A DNA stretch of 19,082 nucleotides from URNF01 sp045543675 (GTDB lineage: Bacteria > Bacillota > Clostridia > Oscillospirales > Acutalibacteraceae): NCBI GenBank assembly GCA_045543675.1, contig JAZPXM010000116.1:1-19082 (forward strand). Reading direction: 5' to 3'. The notes under the pieces were generated by a model. The model was not told the DNA's origin, did no database searches, and saw nothing but the letters and a program-made list of their open reading frames with translations. The translations under genes and the position numbers were made by a program. Within the stretch, counting starts at the first letter, position 1, and each line of letters begins with the position of its first letter. Below are positions 14,450-19,082 of this stretch, one piece after another.

Positions 14450-15853
14450 TTAATCCTCAATGCTCACAACGTCGTAGCCGAGATAGTATTTGAACGCTTC
14501 TTCTAAAATGGCTTTGACGTGACCGTTGGCAACGGTGGTGTGATGTTTGAAACCGCCGCGCGCCAAACGAATGAGTTTATCCTGCAGGTTGTTGATTTTG
14601 GCGACGCCGCCGCAACCGAAGAACGCATCTTCAATGTTGTCGTCGGTAAATTCGCCTTCGCTGAAGTAAATGGTAATTTTGCCGTCTTCGGTCTTGCAGT
14701 TGGAGAAGGTCATCGGGAACGCGGCAATGCGCCCTTCGTTGGTACCCCAACCGCTGCCTTTGTCGGTTTTATCAAACATTTTATGGGACGTCACGGTACC
14801 TTTTGCCGCCATCAGTTTCTGGGCGGTGGAACCGCAATGGAACAGAATAACTTTATCAGGGTCTTCGCCGTAATTGTTGTTCCAGTCGAGGCACGCCGCA
14901 GGTCCTTGGGTCGCGAGCGACAATGCACGCATGGTGATAGCGGAGCACATATCAATTTCGCAGGATGCGGTAATGCCGCGGTCGTTGAGTTCGGACAACA
15001 GCACACACGGACAGACGCGTAAGTAGGTTTCCATTTCGTTCCAGCAACGCAACGCGATAGCGTCTAAGTGATAGGTTTCAATGTATTCGTCGATAACCAC
15101 GCTGATTTTCGCCAGCATAATTTTCTTGTCCTGCGGCACGTTAGAGAAATCGGTGTAATTTTCGAGCGCAACGATTTTATCCAACACTTTTTTGTCGTCG
15201 TCCGCTTTGGCGCGTACAAATTCAAACAATTCCGAAAGGTCGAAACTTTCCACGTTGATACCGTGGCGTTGCATGGTCAGTTCGTCAAAACGCACCGTTT
15301 TGAAGGCGGTGGTACGCGCACCGATACAACCGATGTTAAAGCGTTTCATACCGTTGACCACGCGGCAAACCGCGGCAAAATCGTGCAGATTCTGGGTAAA
15401 CGCAGGGGTCAAGGGGTGCACCACGTGGGGTTTCATCACGGTGTAGGGCACTTTGTACTGTTCAAAGACGTCGGTAACCGAGAATTTACCGCAGTACGCA
15501 TCGCGGCGGTGCGCAAAGTCCATTTTACCGATCTCGTCGGGATACGCCTGCATCAAAATCGGCACGCCTGCATCCTGCAACGCGGTAATAGCGCCGTTTT
15601 CGTCCACGAAAATGGGCATACACAGGATAACGCCGTCATATTCACCTTCGTGAGATTTGAGCCACGCAGCATAGGCTCTGCCTTCATCACGGGTTTCCAC
15701 CGCACCGTAACGGGTAGCGTCTTTGTCCATAATGAGATAATTGTAACCCGCGTCGGTGACCGCTTTCACCATATCTTCGCGTGCACCCTCAATGAGTTCC
15801 GCAGGCATAAAGCCGCGGTTGCCGAAATACAGCGCAAATGTCTGTTTTTTCAT
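14450..15853 (-). CDS. L-fucose/L-arabinose isomerase family protein
   Basis: This encodes 467 residues, shorter than E. coli FucI (591) and close to the AraA-like and short fucose isomerase family members. An N-terminal alpha/beta region is followed by the conserved core: RCWNEMETYL with E273, CEIDM with E299/D301 (likely Mn or Mg ligands and base), DWNNNYGE, and LFHCG with H339. A C-terminal HHTTVANGH segment follows. It should convert an aldose to the corresponding ketose in the cytosol. It is the first gene of the operon. GGGAGG lies 7 bases before the ATG, and a promoter lies at 15888-15917. It is divergent from the PocR-AraC regulator, its probable controller. Which aldose it uses cannot be told. 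Confidence 0.88.
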   Translation of the reverse strand: MKKQTFALYFGNRGFMPAELIEGAREDMVKAVTDAGYNYLIMDKDATRYGAVETRDEGRAYAAWLKSHEGEYDGVILCMPIFVDENGAITALQDAGVPILMQAYPDEIGKMDFAHRRDAYCGKFSVTDVFEQYKVPYTVMKPHVVHPLTPAFTQNLHDFAAVCRVVNGMKRFNIGCIGARTTAFKTVRFDELTMQRHGINVESFDLSELFEFVRAKADDDKKVLDKIVALENYTDFSNVPQDKKIMLAKISVVIDEYIETYHLDAIALRCWNEMETYLRVCPCVLLSELNDRGITASCEIDMCSAITMRALSLATQGPAACLDWNNNYGEDPDKVILFHCGSTAQKLMAAKGTVTSHKMFDKTDKGSGWGTNEGRIAAFPMTFSNCKTEDGKITIYFSEGEFTDDNIEDAFFGCGGVAKINNLQDKLIRLARGGFKHHTTVANGHVKAILEEAFKYYLGYDVVSIED

Positions 15854-15887
15854 AAAAATACCTCCCGAAAATATAATTTACGTCTTT

Positions 15888-15917
15888 ATTTTAAGAAAAA
15901 GGTTGATATTGCGTCAA
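15888..15917 (-). promoter_or_regulatory. Promoter of the sugar operon
   Basis: On the minus strand TTGACG (15917-15912) and TAAAAT (15893-15888) are 18 bases apart, about 35 bases before the isomerase ATG. The long spacer and weak -10 box suit a promoter that needs an activator. It overlaps the regulator promoter at 15903-15931. Confidence 0.55.
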
Positions 15918-15931
15918 GATAATATTATACT
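15903..15931 (+). promoter_or_regulatory. Promoter of the PocR-AraC regulator
   Basis: TTGATA (15903-15908) and TATACT (15926-15931) are separated by 17 bases. The spacer contains the -35 box of the operon promoter on the other strand, so polymerase binding at the two may be mutually exclusive. Confidence 0.6.
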
Positions 15932-15967
15932 AAAAATGGTAAATTTGTACGGAAAGGACGGATTTTT

Positions 15968-16792
15968 ATGGCATATCGGCCGGATGTGGAGCAAATAGAA
16001 AATATGATGCGTGCGGTGTATACGTTGGCGGGCATCCGCTTTGTGCTGTTTGACGCGGATTTCCAAAAGGTGTTAGCGTATCCTGCGGAAGATTGCGCAT
16101 TTTGCAAACTGATGAAAAGCAAAGAAAAAACACGCCGTAAATGTCGGTATGCAGACCGCCGTTCGTTTGAAGTATGCAAAAAGAAAGGCGGGTCGGTGAC
16201 CTACACCTGTCACGCGGGGCTGGTGGAAGTGGTGGTGCCGTTGTTGGAAAACGGTAACAGCATCGGGTATCTGATGTTTGGGCAGGTAACCGACCGTACG
16301 GATAAAACGCCGCTTGTTGACAGTATACAAGAGTGGGCAAACAGCAGTATTGATGCTTTAGAATTGGCGGCGGCGATTGCGGATATCGCGTATAAATCCC
16401 CTGCCGAAATCGAAGCGACGGTACAAATTATGGAAGCGTGCACGGCCTATATTCTGTACAGAGAATTGATTTTGCCGCAAAGCAGTAAGTATATCGAAGC
16501 GGCGAAAACGTATATCGAGCAACATTTAGAGGAGACGTTGGACACCGATCGGTTGTGCGACGCGCTGGGTATCGGGCGTACCAAACTGTATGAGATATTC
16601 AAAGCCGAACTTGGCACAGGGGTATCGCAATACATACTTCGCCGCCGTATGCATCGTGCCAAAAAACTGCTGCGCACCACCGACCTGCCCATAAAACAGA
16701 TAGCGGATATGGTGGGCTTTGCGGATTATAACTATTTTGGTCGTGTATTCAAAAAGACCTATGGCCGCCCCGCTAAAAGTTATCGGAAATAA
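15968..16792 (+). CDS. AraC family regulator with PocR sensory domain
   Basis: This encodes 274 residues. Residues about 5-150 fit a PocR domain (PF10114): the cysteine pattern C43, C46, C59, C70, then YTCHAGLVEVVVPLLENG (79-96) and IGYLMFGQVTD (99-109). The Cys residues could hold a metal or iron-sulphur centre. Residues about 168-274 are the AraC double helix-turn-helix domain, with LCDALGIGRTKLYEIFK as the first helix-turn-helix and IKQIADMVGFADYNYFGRVFKK as the second. In Salmonella PocR responds to 1,2-propanediol. Other PocR-domain proteins sense small molecules that are mostly unknown. AAAGGA lies 9 bases before the ATG. Divergence from the sugar operon suggests it activates that operon. 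Its last codons and flank are duplicated at 17169-17194. Confidence 0.9.
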   Translation: MAYRPDVEQIENMMRAVYTLAGIRFVLFDADFQKVLAYPAEDCAFCKLMKSKEKTRRKCRYADRRSFEVCKKKGGSVTYTCHAGLVEVVVPLLENGNSIGYLMFGQVTDRTDKTPLVDSIQEWANSSIDALELAAAIADIAYKSPAEIEATVQIMEACTAYILYRELILPQSSKYIEAAKTYIEQHLEETLDTDRLCDALGIGRTKLYEIFKAELGTGVSQYILRRRMHRAKKLLRTTDLPIKQIADMVGFADYNYFGRVFKKTYGRPAKSYRK

Positions 16793-16796
16793 AAAA
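16771..16796. repeat. Direct repeat, left copy (3' end of the regulator gene)
   Basis: CGCTAAAAGTTATCGGAAAT followed by six A residues encodes the last residues AKSYRK and stop of the regulator. It recurs at 17169-17194 with one substitution (T to C), 398 bases away. Confidence 0.8.
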
Positions 16797-16804
16797 GGGG
16801 CAGT

Positions 16805-16829
16805 AACACAGAGAACCGTCCCCTGTGTT
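16805..16829. repeat. 25-base palindromic repeat, copy R1
   Basis: The sequence begins AACACAGAGAACCGTC and ends CCCTGTGTT, with complementary 7-base ends (AACACAG/CTGTGTT). With the flank AAAAAAGGGGCAGT on its left and a C on its right, it matches copy R3 at 17270-17294 over about 37 bases with one difference. Confidence 0.85.
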
Positions 16830-16864
16830 CTGGTGCAACTTTCGGTATTTGCCGAAAAACTTGC

Positions 16865-16894
16865 GTAGCTTCCCCTTTTTCAAGGGGAAGCTAC
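16865..16894. repeat. Perfect 13-base hairpin
   Basis: GTAGCTTCCCCTT (16865-16877) and AAGGGGAAGCTAC (16882-16894) are perfect complements around a 4-base loop. No T-tract follows on the plus strand (ACAGTATT), so it is not a standard terminator. It resembles the ends of MITE-like elements and may be a remnant of one. Confidence 0.6.
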
Positions 16895-17113
16895 AGTATT
16901 ATGGCACCGCTTTGCAACAAGCATCTAAAATATGCTTATCGGAGAGAGAGTCGCGGCTACCAACAAATGAAGTTTTCAAGTGCAACCGTATACACTATGG
17001 AGTTGCACTCACTACATATAGTATAGCACGCGCTTTTTACCAGTAAAGGTTCAAATTTACCATGTTATTCCACAAAAAACACCTAATTACGTAGGTTTTC
17101 TTCATAACACAGT

Positions 17114-17138
17114 AACACAGGGGACGGTTCTGTGTGTT
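17114..17138. repeat. 25-base palindromic repeat, copy R2 (inverted)
   Basis: The sequence begins AACACAGGGGACGGTTC and ends TGTGTGTT, the reverse complement of the R1 form with one mismatch. It keeps the same CAGT flank on its left as R1 and R3, so only the core is inverted. Confidence 0.8.
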
Positions 17139-17190
17139 GACAGAAGCCGCACAACACCCCTTGTTTGACGCCAAAAGTTATCGGAAATAA
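17139..17190 (+). pseudogene. Possible 3' fragment of a gene ending in AKSYRK
   Basis: Directly after repeat R2 the reading frame ending at TAA 17188-17190 gives TEAAQHPLFDAKSYRK. Its last six residues and the following A-tract equal the end of the regulator gene. It has no start or upstream domain. It may be the 3' remnant of a second AraC-like gene cut by repeat insertion, or the product of a small duplication. The terminator directly behind it suits a real former gene end. Confidence 0.35.
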
Positions 17191-17194
17191 AAAA
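17169..17194. repeat. Direct repeat, right copy
   Basis: This is the second copy of the 26-base sequence at 16771-16796, one substitution apart. Unlike the left copy it is followed at once by a terminator hairpin. Confidence 0.8.
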
Positions 17195-17224
17195 ACCGCA
17201 AGTGCCGGGCGCATGCGGTTTTCT
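17190..17224 (+). terminator. Rho-independent terminator
   Basis: AAAACCGCA (17192-17200) pairs perfectly with TGCGGTTTT (17214-17222), with a G+C-rich loop, and the stem ends in T residues. It lies directly behind the second copy of the AKSYRK-stop sequence and is probably the original terminator of the regulator gene or of a related gene. Confidence 0.65.
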
Positions 17225-17269
17225 GTTGAAAAAGCATAAGTGGTATGGTATAATAAAAAAAGGGACAGT

Positions 17270-17294
17270 AACACAGAGAACCGTCCCCTGTGTT
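17270..17294. repeat. 25-base palindromic repeat, copy R3
   Basis: The core is identical to R1 at 16805-16829. It is preceded by AAAAAAAGGGACAGT and followed by CATTATG. Confidence 0.85.
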
Positions 17295-17401
17295 CATTAT
17301 GATATATCAATAATGTTTGATGCAGCAGCAAAAAAACGTGGATGCACATATACATTTAATTTTTGGGGTGGTGGAACCATTTCTATATAGGAGTGATAAT
17401 T

Positions 17402-17983
17402 TTGAATAAATATTTCGTGTATGATCCTAAAAATAAAAAAATGCGAACTGTTGTTGTTAGATCGTGCACTTTTCAATTAATCGCAGGATTTATTCTAGCA
17501 ATGTTAATTGCTTTAGCGTTATCTTTTTTTCTTTTTCTATTATCATTATATCTACCAAATATAATAGTTATTGAAGGTACTAGATTTCCTTGGGCTTTGT
17601 TTTTAGGGTTTACTTTACGAATTGTACTAATGATGGCTATTATTACACCTGTTTTATATTTAACACAAGGAAAGCAAAAAATCAAAAATAACATTAATAA
17701 TGAAACAATTACAATAGATAGTGAAGGAACATTTGGAAAACTAACGATAAGTATAAGCAATTCAGATATTAAAAAAGTTTATGTTCCCATATATGTCAAG
17801 AGTACCTTGTGGAAAAAATATGTTGGCTATTATCCTGTGTATTGTAAAGTTAAAAAAGAAATCAAAAACGGCAACCCCGAAAATTACAGAAAACCTGTTA
17901 GTAGAAATATATTTCTGACCGAATCCATAGAAGAGGTTAATGAAATAATAGACTTTTTGAACACAAGGGGACGGTTAGTGTGA
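17402..17983 (+). CDS. Hypothetical membrane protein with two transmembrane segments
   Basis: This encodes 193 residues from TTG 17402, chosen because AGGAG lies 8 bases upstream; a TTG further upstream (17363) has no such site. I do not recognise the family. Residues 24-51 and 63-87 are strongly hydrophobic and likely form two membrane helices. The last 100 residues are a soluble, probably cytosolic or surface, domain with beta-rich TITIDSEGTFGKLTISISNS and YVGYYPVYCKV stretches. The layout recalls small membrane proteins with a PH-like tail, but I cannot support that call. Codon use is far more A+T-rich than in the genes before 16800, which suggests transfer. The final residues TRGRLV and the TGA stop are encoded by the palindromic repeat at 17960-18020. 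Confidence 0.65.
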   Translation: MNKYFVYDPKNKKMRTVVVRSCTFQLIAGFILAMLIALALSFFLFLLSLYLPNIIVIEGTRFPWALFLGFTLRIVLMMAIITPVLYLTQGKQKIKNNINNETITIDSEGTFGKLTISISNSDIKKVYVPIYVKSTLWKKYVGYYPVYCKVKKEIKNGNPENYRKPVSRNIFLTESIEEVNEIIDFLNTRGRLV

Positions 17984-18021
17984 AAACCGGAGCAGAACAC
18001 AGAGAACCGTCCCCTGTGTTC
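17960..18021. repeat. Composite inverted repeat, copy 1 (R4+R5)
   Basis: An inverted partial copy (AACACAAGGGGACGGTTAGT, from 17960) and a forward 25-base copy (17996-18020) are joined by GAAAACCGGAGCAG, so the whole can fold as one long hairpin. The same 61-62 base unit recurs at 18954-19014 with three substitutions and one indel. It contains the stop codon of the gene before it and ends 2 bases before the ribosome binding site of the gene after it. Confidence 0.85.
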
Positions 18022-18033
18022 CGGAGGTGATTT

Positions 18034-18465
18034 ATGATGAAAACTAGCTGTTCAATAAAAAAATACAAATTATTATCACTGGTATTAATTGCATTATTTT
18101 TATTGGTAGGATGTTCCAAAATGCATGAAAAGAAATATTATGCAGATATCAACAATTTTATTACGGACGAAGCGGTAGTAGATAATGTCATCTATAATGA
18201 GAAGGAAGGATATATTGTTTTATGGCTCTCGGAGATTGATGAAGCATATCAATGCAGTGATTTTATCATTAAAGGTAACAATGTGGATTTAGTATTGGAA
18301 AATGGTATACTTGATAAAATTGAAATTGGAGATACGATTACATATACTTCTGCTCCTAGAATTTTTGGAAATGGATATTTTATGCCTATCATAGAAATTT
18401 CAGTTTCTGGTGAAGAATTATTAAATGTAGATGATGGATACAAAAACTTAATGGATTTGTATTAA
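18034..18465 (+). CDS. Hypothetical lipoprotein
   Basis: This encodes 143 residues. There is a clear lipoprotein signal: basic KKYK, hydrophobic residues 13-25, and lipobox L24-V-G-C27, with serine following the cysteine. The mature part of about 116 residues begins KMHEKKYYADINNF and contains an IEIGDTITYTSAPRIFGNGY stretch that may be an OB-like or beta-barrel turn. I recognise no family. The ribosome binding site GGAGGTGA (18023-18030) directly abuts the composite repeat. ATG 18034 and ATG 18037 are both usable. Base composition is A+T-rich, like its neighbours and unlike the main block. It probably sits on the outer face of the membrane. Confidence 0.75.
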   Translation: MMKTSCSIKKYKLLSLVLIALFLLVGCSKMHEKKYYADINNFITDEAVVDNVIYNEKEGYIVLWLSEIDEAYQCSDFIIKGNNVDLVLENGILDKIEIGDTITYTSAPRIFGNGYFMPIIEISVSGEELLNVDDGYKNLMDLY

Positions 18466-18478
18466 GTGGATAAAAGGT

Positions 18479-18520
18479 GTCAGGAATATTCCTGACAAGT
18501 CTGTGTTTGGGTGACCAAAC
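18479..18520. repeat. Palindrome and hairpin after the lipoprotein gene
   Basis: GTCAGGAATATTCCTGAC (18479-18496) is a perfect 18-base palindrome, and GTTTGG-GTGA-CCAAAC (18505-18520) is a 6-base hairpin directly after it. Neither has a T-tract. They could be operators, recombination sites or weak terminator-like structures. The 154-base gap (18466-18619) holds nothing else I can identify. Confidence 0.5.
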
Positions 18521-18634
18521 GCGATGCTTGCTGGTACATAATTGTTCCGTTTCCCTGTGTTCCTTTGTTTTAGGTGGTGGGTTTGAGATAAACCTAAATG
18601 TAGATAAGTTTATTGAAGTATGGGAGAAATACTA

Positions 18635-18934
18635 ATGGAAAAATGCTTGCAATGCATAAAGCAGTTTCCGTTCCTTTTTGGGGCGGGTGTTTTATTTGTT
18701 CTTTCTGTTTTCGTTGAAAAATTGTTTTCTATTTCTTTAAATGGCACTTGGCAAGGGGCGGTGGCATGCGTTTTAATTGTCACCCCGTTATGTTGTGAGG
18801 GTTGGCGAATTGCCAAACGTATCAAAGGATCTCACCCTTTTGTCGGGTTGTTCATACGCTGTTTTGTAATACTTATGAGCATTATTTTGGTATCCGTGTC
18901 GATTAAAACGGTAGTAATACTATTTCAAAGATAA
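18635..18934 (+). CDS. Hypothetical small membrane protein with three transmembrane segments
   Basis: This encodes 99 residues from ATG 18635, which has GGGAG 8 bases upstream. The ATG at 18620 would add five residues but lacks a ribosome binding site and instead supplies part of that one. Hydrophobic segments at about 11-31, 39-58 and 70-96 suggest three membrane helices, with a short basic loop RIAKRIKG between the last two. I do not recognise the family. It is followed 19 bases later by the second composite repeat. Together with the lipoprotein gene it fills the segment between the two composite repeats. Confidence 0.6.
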   Translation: MEKCLQCIKQFPFLFGAGVLFVLSVFVEKLFSISLNGTWQGAVACVLIVTPLCCEGWRIAKRIKGSHPFVGLFIRCFVILMSIILVSVSIKTVVILFQR

Positions 18935-18953
18935 AGGGGAACACAGCGTGTTT

Positions 18954-19014
18954 AACACAGGGGACGGTTAGCGTGAAAACCGGGGCAGAACACAGAGAAC
19001 CGTCCCCTGGGTTC
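18954..19014. repeat. Composite inverted repeat, copy 2 (R6+R7)
   Basis: This is the second copy of the unit at 17960-18021. An inverted partial copy (18954-18975) and a forward 25-base copy (18989-19013, one substitution) are joined by AAAACCGGGGCAG. It lies in the same orientation as copy 1, with its start 994 bases later. Confidence 0.85.
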
Positions 19015-19017
19015 TCC

Positions 19018-19082
19018 GGACACAAGGGGACGGTGCTCCTGGGGGGGGCACAAGGGGGCGGCTCTCCTGGGGTCCCAACAAA
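19018..19082. repeat. Degenerate tandem copies of the palindromic repeat
   Basis: Two further decayed units follow: ACACAAGGGGACGGTGCTCC from 19020 and CACAAGGGGGCGGCTCTCCT from 19049, with a run of G residues between. They look like further partial copies of the inverted form. The abrupt rise in G and the long homopolymer could also mean poor sequence quality near a contig end. Confidence 0.5.

Larger units (their letters stand above)
16793..17401. other. Gene-poor region rich in repeats and hairpins
   Basis: About 600 bases separate the regulator from the next gene. They hold three copies of the 25-base palindromic repeat, a TTTCGG/CCGAAA hairpin near 16840-16857, a 13-base perfect hairpin at 16865-16894, a second copy of the regulator's 3' end, a terminator at 17190-17224, and a short open tail ending at 17390 on the ribosome binding site of the next gene. 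I see no complete protein-coding gene and no structural RNA that I recognise. Confidence 0.6.

Noticed and set aside
15068..15922. A 284-codon plus-strand open frame opposite the isomerase gene
   Set aside because: It is the antisense shadow of a gene with clear family motifs and its own ribosome binding site. Its translation is rich in His, Phe and Val with no recognisable domain, and it has no ribosome binding site of its own.
15854..15967. A riboswitch in the leader of the sugar operon
   Set aside because: The leader between the predicted start site and the isomerase ATG is under 40 bases, too short for an aptamer plus expression platform.
16865..16894. The 13-base hairpin as terminator of the regulator gene
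   Set aside because: No T-tract follows the stem on the plus strand, and a better terminator with T residues lies at 17190-17224.
16831..17110. A tRNA or other structural RNA in the long gap after the regulator
   Set aside because: No cloverleaf with a T-arm motif could be drawn, and the hairpins present are isolated and explained as repeats.
17083..17355. A 90-codon minus-strand frame between the regulator and the membrane protein genes
   Set aside because: Most of it consists of two palindromic repeats and the terminator hairpin read backwards. No ribosome binding site or family resemblance is seen.
16805..19080. A CRISPR array made of the 25-base repeats
   Set aside because: The spacing is irregular (tens to hundreds of bases), copies occur in both orientations, genes lie between them, and no cas gene is present.

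Overview
The window looks like a chromosomal segment of a low-to-moderate G+C Firmicute of class Clostridia (an Oscillospiraceae-like gut or anaerobe genome is my best guess). The reasons are the yloU/fakA pair, ymdB with a DUF6062 gene, GGAGG-type ribosome binding sites, sigma-A-type promoters, and palindromic ACAGAGAACCGTCCCCTGT-type repeats. No taxonomic marker gene is present, so this is an inference from gene content.

Layout. Positions 1-323 hold the tail of an upstream terminator, a MITE-like inverted-repeat element and a promoter. Positions 324-1102 hold two small plus-strand genes of unknown role; the first resembles the C-terminal part of trigger factor. A minus-strand housekeeping block follows (6347 down to 1199): an orphan family 5 solute-binding lipoprotein, an Asp23/Gls24 protein, fakA, a terminator, ymdB and a DUF6062 gene. 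Its promoter is divergent from that of a plus-strand phosphoglucomutase/phosphomannomutase gene (6534-8273). Next comes a minus-strand pair that overlaps by 23 bases: a PlsC-type acyltransferase carrying a zinc ribbon, and a sodium/glutamate symporter.

Positions 11149-15853 form a tight four-gene minus-strand sugar catabolic operon: fucose/arabinose-type isomerase, FGGY kinase, DUF4432 aldose-epimerase-like protein and class II aldolase. A PocR-AraC regulator (15968-16792) is transcribed divergently from an overlapping promoter region. The order suggests mutarotation, isomerisation, phosphorylation and aldol cleavage of one sugar. The substrate cannot be read from the sequence. The PocR sensor domain makes a deoxysugar that yields propanediol or lactaldehyde an attractive hypothesis. 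No transporter for the sugar is present.

From about 16793 to the end the character changes. Copies of a 25-base near-palindrome, single and in composite pairs, separate A+T-rich genes for small membrane or lipoproteins with no family I recognise. One composite repeat occurs twice, directly repeated and 994 bases apart, bracketing a lipoprotein gene and a small membrane protein gene. The preceding gene reads into the repeat and takes its stop codon from it. This cassette-like tail is the most unusual part of the window.
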